Shown here: in pieces, positions 1 through 7,360 of the stretch
How the letters are laid out: every line of letters begins with the position of its first letter
Numbering within the stretch: the stretch's first letter is position 1
DNA from: an uncultured Ruminococcus sp.
GTDB lineage: Bacteria > Bacillota > Clostridia > Oscillospirales > Acutalibacteraceae
Reading direction: 5' to 3'
DNA: 10,559 bases
Assembly: GCA_902773265.1 (NCBI GenBank)
Contig: CACYDZ010000313.1
Span: 1 to 10,559, forward strand
Position numbers and translations under genes: made by a program
The notes under the pieces: generated by a model
Database searches by the model: none
Told to the model about the DNA's origin: nothing
Seen by the model: the letters and a program-made list of their open reading frames with translations, nothing else

Positions 1-222
1 TAAAGGGCGTTGCCCTTTAAAATCCCACAAGGGGACTTTGTCCCCTTGACCCCTACCACTTTTGAAAAAGTGGACAAAACTTTTAAATGTCAAAGCTCAG
101 CCTCTGATAAACAATCCGAACGGAGTGAGCCGAAAAAGTTTTTGTCCAACTTTTTTCAAAAAGTTGGCGGATTCCAAAGGCGGAGCCTTTGGGCAGGATT
201 TTAAAGGGGGGCAGCCCTTTAA
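1..222 (+). repeat. Hairpin-rich dispersed repeat, copy A
   Basis: This is a chain of short inverted repeats: AAAGGGC/GCCCTTT at 3-18, GGGGAC/GTCCCC at 31-45, CCACTTTT/AAAAGTGG at 56-73, CCAACTTTTT/AAAAAGTTGG at about 147-168, CCAAAGGC/GCCTTTGG at about 174-192, and a closing TTAAAGGG/CCCTTTAA hairpin near 201-222. The segment 29-92 is nearly identical to 7397-7459 and, reverse-complemented, matches 10496-10555. A motif CGAACGGAGTGAGC lies at 117-130. It is non-coding: the open frame at 10-204 simply reads through the hairpins. Copy A may begin upstream of base 1. The next gene's ribosome binding site starts within a few bases of the last hairpin. Mobility and function are unknown. Confidence 0.85.
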
Positions 223-237
223 CAAGGAAGGGTTGAA

Positions 238-1119
238 ATGATGAAAAAATCAAAGAGTGCCGTGCTTAATCTGGACGGAAAGTCCAAACATATTGCTGTA
301 AGTCTGATGAAACCGTTTGCCAACCGTTTTGTTTTGCTGAATCCGAAAAACAGAGCAAAGAAAAATCGTGTCAATCTGAATTACTGGGCAGGAAAACCAA
401 ATCTGGGAGATGCGATATCGCCAGTTGTTGTAGAATATATGTTGTCTTTAAAGGGTGCAGATTTATCCAGAGAAGTTACAGGTACGAAACATTTATATGC
501 GATAGGCAGTGTCATTACGGCAGGCATACAGGACGGTACAATATGGGGAAGCGGAATTTTGTATACGACTTTAGGTTATCGTGTAAAGAACCGCAATCTG
601 GATATCAGAGCGGTGAGGGGACCTGTAACAAGAATGATGTTAATGGAATATGGTTATGAGGTACCTGAAATTTACGGTGACCCTGCTACATTGATGACAG
701 AAATTTACTTTCCGAAAAACATTGAGAAAAAGTATAAATATGGCATTGTCGCACATAAAAATGGGTCAAAGTATCTGGACAATCCTGAAATTCTGGGAGA
801 AAGTCACAAACTAATTGATATCAAGACAGATAACTATAAAACTTTTATTGATGACTTACTGAGTGTGGAATATGTGATATCATCAAGTCTGCACGGAATT
901 ATACTGGCAGAATCTTATGGAATACCCGCCATGATGGTACAGCCTGATTTCAGTATGTTCAAATACTATGACTGGTACGGAGCAACGAACAGAGCAGAAT
1001 TTCCTGTGATTAAATCGTTAGAAGAAGTAAAGGAAAAAGAATTTTTATCTGTTCCTGACCTTTCTGAAATGAGAAACCGACTAAAAAATACTTTTCCGTA
1101 TGATTTATTTGAACTATAA
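238..1119 (+). CDS. Polysaccharide pyruvyl transferase family protein
   Basis: This 293-residue protein resembles the polysaccharide pyruvyl transferase family (PF04230), whose members transfer pyruvate from phosphoenolpyruvate to sugars of surface polysaccharides. Visible family features are an N-terminal NYWAGKPNLGDAISP segment (about 48-62), AIGSVI (about 88-93), WGSGI (about 103-107), AVRGP (about 125-129), YGDPA (about 145-149) and the C-terminal ISSSLHGIILAESYGIP block (about 214-230). There is no signal peptide, which fits a cytoplasmic enzyme. Two adjacent ATGs (238 and 241) follow AAGGAAGGG at 224-232; spacing is 5 nt to the first and 8 nt to the second, so 241 is an equally good start. 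No glycosyltransferase neighbours are visible, so the acceptor sugar is unknown. No promoter stands out, and the gene directly abuts repeat copy A. Confidence 0.85.
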   Translation: MMKKSKSAVLNLDGKSKHIAVSLMKPFANRFVLLNPKNRAKKNRVNLNYWAGKPNLGDAISPVVVEYMLSLKGADLSREVTGTKHLYAIGSVITAGIQDGTIWGSGILYTTLGYRVKNRNLDIRAVRGPVTRMMLMEYGYEVPEIYGDPATLMTEIYFPKNIEKKYKYGIVAHKNGSKYLDNPEILGESHKLIDIKTDNYKTFIDDLLSVEYVISSSLHGIILAESYGIPAMMVQPDFSMFKYYDWYGATNRAEFPVIKSLEEVKEKEFLSVPDLSEMRNRLKNTFPYDLFEL

Positions 1120-1182
1120 GAAGAAGTGTCGTTTATATGGTATGTTTTATTGAGAACTTTATTCTTTAAACCAACTACTTTC

Positions 1183-1286
1183 CTATAAATGAGCAAATCT
1201 GGAAAACTGCACACATCCTTTGCCATTCCGAACGAAGTGAGCAATAACAAGTATGTGTATGACTTGTTGGATTTGCTTATTTATAG
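1183..1286. repeat. 104-bp element bounded by 17-bp inverted repeats
   Basis: The left arm CTATAAATGAGCAAATC (1183-1199) and right arm GATTTGCTTATTTATAG (1270-1286) are reverse complements at 16 of 17 positions, and the exception is a G-U-compatible change. Inside lie a smaller inverted pair (CACACAT near 1210, ATGTGTA near 1253) and the AACGAAGTGAGC motif at 1231-1242. There is no open frame and no clear target-site duplication. It could be a MITE-like element, a remnant of one, or a structured RNA. Confidence 0.6.
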
Positions 1287-1480
1287 TTATTGTTTTACAA
1301 GCGAAGTCGAAAGCGATATAATGGTTGCCAAAAAATGCAGCTTGTATTTTTACCTTCATACAGTCTAAATCTCAACAAAATTAAAGGTTTCTGAAAATGG
1401 CTTAAAGATTCAGTAGGGAATAAAGTTTTGTGACAGTCCTTTCAGGATTATGTATAAATTCAGAGAAATCAATTTTAGGG

Positions 1481-1509
1481 TTGACAGAACTATTTTGTGG
1501 TTATAAAAT
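1481..1509 (+). promoter_or_regulatory. Predicted sigma-A promoter for the CHAP/BIG_2 gene
   Basis: TTGACA (1481-1486) is a perfect -35 box, followed by a 17-nt spacer and TAAAAT (1504-1509), five of six matches to the -10 consensus. Transcription would start near 1516, giving a leader of about 140 nt that includes the hairpin at 1551-1611. Confidence 0.6.
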
Positions 1510-1550
1510 TATTAGGAAATTATCGTAAACAATTTTGGGATTTTCCTTTT

Positions 1551-1611
1551 GTCATTGTGACAGCGGTGAGAAGTCTCTTTGAATTTTTTCGCTGTCACTT
1601 CTCAGAATGAC
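1551..1611 (+). promoter_or_regulatory. Leader hairpin with two alternative inner stems
   Basis: Outer arms GTCATT (1551-1556) and AATGAC (1606-1611) can pair. Inside, TGACAGCG (1558-1565) is complementary to CGCTGTCA (1590-1597), while TGAGAAGT (1567-1574) is complementary to ACTTCTCA (1597-1604). The two inner stems cannot nest together because their order is swapped. It lies in the predicted leader of the CHAP gene, 45 bases before the start. No known riboswitch class is recognised; it may simply be a dispersed repeat. Confidence 0.45.
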
Positions 1612-1656
1612 AGGTTATGCAAGTGATACAAAACTTAATTTTGGAGATGAATTATT

Positions 1657-3339
1657 ATGATGAAGTCAAAAAGAATACTTTCCTGTATATTGGCAGCGGT
1701 CATGGTTGCAAGTGTGACATCATATACTGCTGTAAGTACAGCGGCAGTGGTAACAGAAACCTCATTTAGTTACGGTACGGTCAATACTGATGTAAGCATA
1801 TTTTCTGATGAATACAAAACATCGGTATTTTATGACAAACTCACAGAGACCCTTGAAAAAACACAGGGACAGTCCAACATGGAAAAGACCGCTGAAATTG
1901 CCTTGTCGCAGCTTGGTTATAAGAACTATTCTACCGAAGGTATTGACATAGAACAGGCAAGAAAGGACGGTCTGCTTTGGACAGGTGTTGAAAAGCGTAT
2001 AAACAGATACGATACAGGCAACACGGAATATACCCGTTGGGCTCAGAGATATGTTGTAGACGGAAGTGAAGCAAGTCAGTATATTGACTGTGACTGGTGT
2101 GCTATTTTTACCAGTTGGTGTATGTATCAGTCAGGGTATTACAGTGAAGCAGAACTGAAGAAATTTTATTATTCCTATTGTGCTGACCCCAGAAACGAAA
2201 GTGATGCTGACACATGGATAGAGGCATTCAATTTTGAACAGGAGAATGTATGGTATACGCCGCTTTCCCAAAGAAAACTGGACGCTTATGCGTCATGGAA
2301 CCGGTATGTTCATACCAATACAGACCCTTACGAACTGCCGTTGAGAAAAGGTGGTCTGATATTCTTTTCATGGGACGGTTCAGGAAAATATTTCGACCAT
2401 GTAGCGATTGTGCTGGACTATGACCCGCAGGAACATATTCTTCGTTACATCAACGGCAACAGTGATGGAGAAGTCCTTATCAGGGAAATGGATTTTGATG
2501 TGGAAGAAGAATTTCACGGTCAGCCGATGATGAAGAATGCCAATCGTATTATGGCTTATGCTGAATATGACGAAATCAAACCTCTTGTTCAGCAGGAAAT
2601 CACCGCAGACTGTAAAGATATTGTATGGGATATCCATTCATTGTCAGGATTGAAAATACAGACAAATTCAAAGTCTAAAAGGGTATTGGTAAGTGATAAC
2701 GGTGAGTATATCGGTTCCAATATAGAGAGTAATATGTTGCTTTCTTATGGTAAGGTATCTATCGGAAAATCGGAGTTATTGCCTTTAGGTGAGGGTGTTC
2801 ACAAAATATGCCTTACTTTTGACGATGGTTCATACGAAATGACTTTAAGAATTATCGACAAGGAAAAAACAGAACTTAAACTCAATAAAACAGCCGTCAA
2901 TATAGGTGTAAAGCAGAAATATACACTCACAGCGGATATTTTGCCCGTTGCCCAGAATGTCACATGGTCAACCGACAACAAAGAAATTGCTGCCGTAGAT
3001 AAAAACGGCATTGTAACAGGAAAGAAAAAGGGTACAGCTTATATCACAGCAACCGCTCAGGACGGTACAACGGCTGTATGTAAAGTCAATGTCAAGAAAG
3101 CACCTCAAAGTATTGCTCTGAACAGAGAAACACTTACCATCAAAGCAAAATCTACCTACACTTTCACAAAAACAGTTACCCCCAATTCAGCAACCTCTTA
3201 TAAGTGGACAAGCAGTAATCCGGATGTAGCCAGAGTATACAGTAACGGAAAAATTGTCACACAGCAAAAAGGTACAACTATCATCACAGTAACCACACAC
3301 AACGGAAAAACAGCACAATGTAAGGTCACAGTAAAATAA
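1657..3339 (+). CDS. Secreted CHAP-domain cell-wall hydrolase with two BIG_2 Ig-like domains
   Basis: This 560-residue exported protein has a signal peptide (MMKSKR, hydrophobic core to about 26, cleavage near STAA at 27-30). A CHAP-type cysteine peptidase/amidase domain spans about 75-300. The probable nucleophile is Cys148 in DWCAIFTSWC, the His is His248 in FDHVAIVLDYD, and a polar third residue may lie in NGNSDG (266-271). CHAP enzymes usually cut peptidoglycan stem peptides or the amide bond to the glycan. Residues about 313-402 form a beta-rich region whose GVHKICLTFDDGSYEMTLRI segment resembles X2/Ig-like modules. Two BIG_2 repeats follow (about 405-480 and 483-560), each with a W-S-T/S-(D/N)-x-x-(I/V)-A-x-V core and a KGT-x-x-I-T turn. 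The start uses GGAGA at 1643-1647, 9 nt before ATG 1657. No dockerin or LPXTG is present. Autolysin, remodelling enzyme or bacteriocin-like lysin all remain possible. Confidence 0.85.
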   Translation: MMKSKRILSCILAAVMVASVTSYTAVSTAAVVTETSFSYGTVNTDVSIFSDEYKTSVFYDKLTETLEKTQGQSNMEKTAEIALSQLGYKNYSTEGIDIEQARKDGLLWTGVEKRINRYDTGNTEYTRWAQRYVVDGSEASQYIDCDWCAIFTSWCMYQSGYYSEAELKKFYYSYCADPRNESDADTWIEAFNFEQENVWYTPLSQRKLDAYASWNRYVHTNTDPYELPLRKGGLIFFSWDGSGKYFDHVAIVLDYDPQEHILRYINGNSDGEVLIREMDFDVEEEFHGQPMMKNANRIMAYAEYDEIKPLVQQEITADCKDIVWDIHSLSGLKIQTNSKSKRVLVSDNGEYIGSNIESNMLLSYGKVSIGKSELLPLGEGVHKICLTFDDGSYEMTLRIIDKEKTELKLNKTAVNIGVKQKYTLTADILPVAQNVTWSTDNKEIAAVDKNGIVTGKKKGTAYITATAQDGTTAVCKVNVKKAPQSIALNRETLTIKAKSTYTFTKTVTPNSATSYKWTSSNPDVARVYSNGKIVTQQKGTTIITVTTHNGKTAQCKVTVK

Positions 3340-3399
3340 TCATGTTATTTTTACAAATACATTCTAATGTACGATTGACATATCAAAGGAGAAGAAAAA

Positions 3400-4618
3400 A
3401 TGAAAAAAAAGTTTATCAATTATAGTGATAGCAACAATGGTAATGACATTGTTTACAGCGTGTACAAACGACACAACAGAAAAAGATAAAAGTAACCCGA
3501 CCACGACTGTCACGGAGCAGGCAACAGAAGCCACGACAGAACAGACAACAGAAGCAGAAAACAACTATCATACCCTGTATTTTAAAGACAGTTCAAAAAG
3601 CAATAAAGCGGTAGCTACTTTTTTTCACAGTGTCAGCGGAAAAAGTGAAGATGTTGAGATGAAAAAAGTCAATGAGGATAAAGACACGGTTACATTTTCC
3701 TGTGAGGGAGATTGTTCTGTCTATAATATGGCTTATGTTACCTATGGAGAACAAAAAACGCTTGAATTTGCATTCAACAAATGTACAAGTGGCTGGCACA
3801 AAATAGGAGATGAGTTGTTGCCCTACATGGAAGGTGAAGTTGACGGCAACTTTTCGGAATATGATGAAGTTACGCTTACTGCAGGAGAATACGAAAAGAA
3901 CATTCATGTCTGGAAACCTGACAACTATGATGCTTCATCTGATGAAAAGTATTCCACTATTTATTTACCCGATGCTGATATTTTTGAAAATTTTGTTATT
4001 GAACAAGTGAAAGCGATGATGGCATTAACCGACAATAAAGCAATCATTATAGCCATTGAGAATAACTTTGCCCGTAATTATGAGTTACTGCCCAAAATCG
4101 GGGTTTCGGCAGACGAAAAACAGTTGGGTGAGTTAGAATATGACAGTATGAATGGTTCAGAATTTGCGGAATTTATTGCCAAAACGCTTGTCCCTTATGT
4201 ACAAAAGCACTACAATGTCTATACTGACGCAAGACATACATCTATTGCAGGCGTTTCAATGAGTGGACTGGAAACATTTTATACTGTTATGGAATACCCT
4301 GATGTATTCGGTACACTTGGTGCGTTATCACCCTAATTCTGGGAATATGACGAGGCTACATGGAAAAAGTATCTGAGTAATAAGAAATTTGATACGAATG
4401 TTCCGTTTCTTTATTTTTACACAGGTTCTGAAAAAACAGATACTGGTGCTGAAGTTACCGATATGTATAATCGTCTTAAAGATATGGGTTATCCTGAAGA
4501 TAAGTTGGTATTGCACTTTAATGAAAAAGGTTCTCATAAAGGAAGTTATTGGAGCTGTATATTTTCTGAATTTCTTACCGCTGCCACTTTTGGGTGTATC
4601 GAAACATTACAACAATAA
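3400..4618 (+). pseudogene. Secreted alpha/beta-hydrolase esterase lipoprotein, broken by frameshift and stop
   Basis: A strong AAAGGAG site (about 3385-3391) precedes ATG 3400, but A8 at 3403-3410 throws the reading frame out. With seven As the product begins MKKSLSIIVIATMVMTLFTAC, a textbook lipoprotein signal with lipobox LFTA-C (Cys21). A Thr/Glu-rich linker (about 25-55), a beta-rich possibly carbohydrate-binding region (about 56-150) and an esterase D-like domain (PF00756) follow. The nucleophile is in AGVSMSGLE (Ser about 286). An in-frame TAA (4334-4336) interrupts at restored codon 312, just after ALSP. The same frame then runs 93 more codons (FWEYDEATW ... YFYTGSEKTD ... KGSHKGSYW, His about 379) to TAA 4616-4618. 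The Ser and His of the triad therefore lie on opposite sides of the stop. The intact protein would be about 405 residues. A frame opening at GTG 3425 lacks a binding site and the charged n-region. The gap to the CHAP gene is 60 bp with no convincing promoter, so co-transcription is likely. Confidence 0.8.
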
Positions 4619-4634
4619 TTAAAACAATTTATAG

Positions 4635-4684
4635 AAAGCACTGACTGGATAACCCAAAAAAGGTTGTCCAATCAGTGCTTTTGA
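4635..4684. terminator. Bidirectional intrinsic terminator between convergent genes
   Basis: Left arm 4635-4654 (AAAGCACTGACTGG...) and right arm 4662-4681 (...CAATCAGTGCTTT) form a 20-bp stem with two non-Watson-Crick positions and a 7-nt loop of CAAAAAA. TTTT follows on the plus strand, and an A-rich flank on the left gives a U-rich tail on the minus strand. It separates the esterase remnant from the minus-strand RluA gene. Confidence 0.8.
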
Positions 4685-4707
4685 GGTTTAGTGCGGATAA
4701 TGTTGTG

Positions 4708-5613
4708 TCAGAAAACAATGACTGAATTGTTAATTTGCGTATGTTCACCACTGATAACAGAGAGCATATCATTGGGAAGAGGGGAGGAGAGGGTAATTGG
4801 TTGGTGAGAAACAGGGTGAATGAAAGAAATCTGCTGACAATGTAAGGCTTGTCGCTGAATAAAGTCAAGATGTCCGCCATACATATCATCTCCCGCTAAA
4901 GGAAAGCCAAGATAAGCCATATGTACTCTGATTTGATGGGTGCGACCTGTTTCAAGAGAAAATTCCACGAGAGTATGGTTATTTCGGGAGAGGAGAGGTT
5001 TATAGTGAGTGACAGACGGAATTCCTTTACCTGTTCCCGCAGTACGCTGTATGGTGTGACCGTCCAGAACAGAGATATCGGCATTGACTGTTCCGCTGTC
5101 TGTCAGAATGCCCTCACAGATTGCCATATAGCGTTTCTGAAAATTTCCGGCAAGACAGGAAGCACAATAGCGGTCTTTGGCGATAAGGACAAGACCCGTT
5201 GTATCACGGTCTAAGCGGTTGAGGGCATGAAAAGCAGAATATTCCTGTTTATTTTGCAGATAATAAGTGACACCATTTGCCAGAGTATCGGTGATATGAT
5301 CGTGGGTGGGGTGAACAGGCATATGAAAAGGTTTATCAATCACCAATATATAATTGTCCTCATAGCAGATATGCAGTGGCATAGCAACAGGAATGACAGT
5401 ATTTTCTTCAGGAGGGAGTTTCAGCGTGATGGTATCATTCTGACAGACCTTATCAACTGACCGCAGCAAAAGACCATTTCTGGAGATACCCAGAGGAATT
5501 TTTTTCAAAGCGGTGAGTAACCCGGCGGAAATATGACAGTAACTTCTCAGAAAATATTTAGCTTGTTTACCGTCAAATTCTTTTGGTACGGTAAAATGCA
5601 GAACAGTACTCAC
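4708..5613 (-). CDS. RluA-family rRNA/tRNA pseudouridine synthase
   Basis: This enzyme isomerises specific uridines in structured RNA to pseudouridine in the cytoplasm. The chosen start is GTG 5613, giving 301 residues, the usual RluA/RluD length. It is preceded by GGGGAA, and its bases overlap the TGA of the upstream gene by four (GTGA). A longer frame to 5796 exists, but it overlaps the neighbouring gene and its extra 61 residues look unlike the family. An S4-like RNA-binding region covers about 12-65 (FLRSYCHIS ... LKKIPLGISRNG). The catalytic block is HALNRLDRDTTGLVLIAKD with Asp135, where the classic HRLD reads NRLD, and the GRTHQIRVHMAYLGFPLAGDDMYGG motif starts near 223. The RNA target cannot be assigned from sequence. 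It is translationally coupled to the DUF1294 gene. Confidence 0.88.
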   Translation of the reverse strand: MSTVLHFTVPKEFDGKQAKYFLRSYCHISAGLLTALKKIPLGISRNGLLLRSVDKVCQNDTITLKLPPEENTVIPVAMPLHICYEDNYILVIDKPFHMPVHPTHDHITDTLANGVTYYLQNKQEYSAFHALNRLDRDTTGLVLIAKDRYCASCLAGNFQKRYMAICEGILTDSGTVNADISVLDGHTIQRTAGTGKGIPSVTHYKPLLSRNNHTLVEFSLETGRTHQIRVHMAYLGFPLAGDDMYGGHLDFIQRQALHCQQISFIHPVSHQPITLSSPLPNDMLSVISGEHTQINNSVIVF

Positions 5614-5915
5614 AGCAGTTTTCCCCAGTAAATTGCCAGAAAGATGAAAGCTGTCTGTAAAATAAAGATGACAGGAATACCAATCATAAATTTTTTCTTT
5701 TGTGTTTTGTGGCGGATAATTTTCATTGTAAGAAACATTCCCACAGAACCGCCGAACAAAGCAATCAGAAGCAAAGCAGATTCTTTTACTCTCCACTGAT
5801 GATGTTGTGCTTTTTTCTTGTCAGAAACGGTTACACATACAGCGATGATGTTTATGACAAGCAGATAAACCACAGGAATTAAAAATCGGATATTCTCAAA
5901 AGAAAATTTGTTCAA
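5610..5915 (-). CDS. DUF1294 family small membrane protein
   Basis: This 101-residue inner-membrane protein has about three hydrophobic segments: IRFLIPVVYLLVINIIAVCV, a middle segment LLLIALFGGSVGMFLTM, and a C-terminal FMIGIPVIFILQTAFIFLAI. The diagnostic DUF1294 pattern is clear: DKKKAQHHQWRVKE, then GG-x-x-G-M, then RHKTQKKKF. The family has no assigned function. I chose TTG 5915 as the start because AAGGAG (plus-strand positions 5923-5928) sits exactly 7 nt upstream. An in-frame ATG at 5966 would add 17 residues but lacks a binding site. The stop overlaps the GTG of the RluA gene, so the two form a coupled pair. Confidence 0.8.
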   Translation of the reverse strand: MNKFSFENIRFLIPVVYLLVINIIAVCVTVSDKKKAQHHQWRVKESALLLIALFGGSVGMFLTMKIIRHKTQKKKFMIGIPVIFILQTAFIFLAIYWGKLL

Positions 5916-5931
5916 AATATCACTCCTTAAC

Positions 5932-5962
5932 TTGAATAGACAACCCTTTTTCGGAATATAAT
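5932..5962 (+). promoter_or_regulatory. Possible promoter of the GHL10-like gene
   Basis: TATAAT (5957-5962) is a perfect -10 box. The best -35 candidate is TTGAAT (5932-5937) with a rather long 19-nt spacer. Start of transcription would be near 5969, close to the ribosome binding site. The minus-strand DUF1294-RluA pair must start in the same gap, but I see no clear promoter for it. Confidence 0.4.
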
Positions 5963-5992
5963 TCATTAAAAAGAAAAAGGAAGGTCAATAAT

Positions 5993-7234
5993 ATGGTAGT
6001 CAGAATACGCAGTAACAGGATATGGTTTATAGCCATAGGGATTTTGTTTGTTGTGACAGCGGTTATCAGTGTACATCATTTGGTATCGCACAAGATTTTA
6101 TCGACAGACAATCCTAAAAATATCACAACCGCCGTCAGAACTGAAAAAAGCAGTAAACAAGTCGATATTCAAGATATGAGAGGGGTATGGATACCGTATT
6201 TTTCACTGGAAACGCAGGAACACACCGAAAGTGCTTTCAAAAGTAATTTTGACAGACTTATCGCAACAGCAAAATCCCATAAAATGAATACCGTGATAGT
6301 TCATGTACGCCCGTTTTCAGATGCGTTGTATCCGTCAGAATATTATCCGCAGTCGCATATTCTCACAGGGACGCAAGGGGAAACTGTCAGCTATGACCCG
6401 CTGGAATATATGATTACCAAAACGCACGAAAGCGGTATGAAATTTCACGCATGGATAAATCCCTACCGAATAAGTACGGAAAGCACACCCGAAGAATTTT
6501 CCGCTGATAATATTGTCAACACACTTTCCGAAAGCAGTATTCTGCATTATAACGGAGGTATCTATATCAATCCGTCAAGTGTTGAAGGACGGAAATTAAT
6601 TATTGATGGTATAAAAGAGGTTGTCGAAAAGTATGCTGTTGACGGTGTGCAGTTTGACGATTATTTTTATCCCGACAAAGATTTAAGTATTGACCGAAAA
6701 TATTATGAAGATTATGTTTGTGAATGTGACAGTGACGGGATAGTGTTATCGCAGACACAATGGCGAAAAGCTAATGTGAATATGCTTATCAGTGCGGTTT
6801 ACGACAGTATCAAGCAGATAAAGAAAGAGGTTATTTTCGGCATATCACCGCAGGGAAATATCAGCAACTGTAATGATATCGGAGCAGATGTAGAGGAATG
6901 GTGTAACACTTATGGTTATGCAGACTATATTTGTCCGCAGATGTATGTGAATTTTGACCATGCTATATTACCGTTTGATACGATGGTAGAACAATGGCAG
7001 GAACTGACAAAAAGTCAGAAAATTCCTTTATGTATAGGATTAGCACTTTACAAAGCGAACAGCAGTGATTATGATGACGGCACATGGCAGAACAGTAACG
7101 ATATACTCAGGCAAGAGGTAGAATATTGTCAGCAAAAAGGGATAGATAACTTTATGTTGTACGATATTGACTATTTTGACAAATCCTACACACAAACAGA
7201 AATGCAAAATCTTGTCAATGCGTTAGACAGCTAA
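5993..7234 (+). CDS. Membrane-anchored GHL10/DUF187 glycosidase-like protein
   Basis: This 413-residue protein has an N-terminal basic stretch and one membrane segment (about 11-33, WFIAIGILFVVTAVISV), so it is exported or anchored outside the membrane. The rest matches the glycosyl hydrolase-like 10 family (PF02638, formerly DUF187, YngK-like). It opens with MRGVWIPY (62-69), then NTVIVHVRPFSDALYPSEYYP (99-119), FHAWINPYRI (151-160), YAVDGVQFDDYFYP (214-227, with likely catalytic acids Asp222 and Asp223), GISPQGN (283-289) and YADYICPQMY (309-318). It ends in a barrel strand (IGLALYKA) and MLYDIDYF. Family members are thought to act on cell-wall or other polysaccharides, with few characterised substrates. 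The start is supported by AAGGAAGG at 5977-5984, 8 nt before ATG 5993. Confidence 0.87.
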   Translation: MVVRIRSNRIWFIAIGILFVVTAVISVHHLVSHKILSTDNPKNITTAVRTEKSSKQVDIQDMRGVWIPYFSLETQEHTESAFKSNFDRLIATAKSHKMNTVIVHVRPFSDALYPSEYYPQSHILTGTQGETVSYDPLEYMITKTHESGMKFHAWINPYRISTESTPEEFSADNIVNTLSESSILHYNGGIYINPSSVEGRKLIIDGIKEVVEKYAVDGVQFDDYFYPDKDLSIDRKYYEDYVCECDSDGIVLSQTQWRKANVNMLISAVYDSIKQIKKEVIFGISPQGNISNCNDIGADVEEWCNTYGYADYICPQMYVNFDHAILPFDTMVEQWQELTKSQKIPLCIGLALYKANSSDYDDGTWQNSNDILRQEVEYCQQKGIDNFMLYDIDYFDKSYTQTEMQNLVNALDS

Positions 7235-7327
7235 AGGGTATGCCTTGTTTGGCATGATTATGGAAGTATCAGCTATGACAATGAAAAGATTTTCTGCTAG
7301 TGCGGTTGGAAGTTGAATGGTTACGGT

Positions 7328-7351
7328 CAAAATTTGCGTACGCAAATTTTG
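7328..7351. repeat. Perfect 24-bp palindrome
   Basis: The half-site CAAAATTTGCGT is followed directly by its exact reverse complement, centred on GTAC. It lies 93 bases after the GHL10-like stop and 10 bases before repeat copy B. As RNA it makes a 10-bp stem with a GTAC loop followed by GATTTTCTT, so it may serve as a weak terminator. As DNA it could bind a dimeric protein. Confidence 0.7.
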
Positions 7352-7360
7352 GATTTTCTT

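Larger units (their letters stand above)
1120..1656. other. 537-bp non-coding gap with inverted repeats and promoter
   Basis: No credible gene is present; the minus-strand frame at 966-1250 is a shadow of the preceding gene. The gap holds a 104-bp inverted-repeat unit (1183-1286) containing the motif CCGAACGAAGTGAGC, also seen in variant form in repeat copies A and B. It also holds a sigma-A promoter (1481-1509) and an unusual hairpin (1551-1611) in the leader of the next gene. I see no clear intrinsic terminator for the preceding gene. Confidence 0.7.

Noticed and set aside
10..204. 64-residue open frame in repeat copy A
   Set aside because: It is made wholly of repeat hairpins, has no ribosome binding site, and the equivalent frame is not maintained in copies B and C.
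966..1250. 94-residue minus-strand frame
   Set aside because: It is antisense to the end of the pyruvyl transferase gene and runs into the inverted-repeat element, with no family resemblance.
1516..1656. Known riboswitch or T-box in the CHAP leader
   Set aside because: No conserved core of any class I know is visible, only the local hairpins.
4389..4622. 77-residue plus-strand frame after the esterase stop
   Set aside because: It is out of frame with the esterase; the true continuation, with KGSHKGSYW, lies in the original frame after TAA.
5614..5796. 61-residue N-terminal extension of the RluA protein
   Set aside because: It lies within the DUF1294 gene and matches nothing in the RluA family; GTG 5613 with GGGGAA is a better start.
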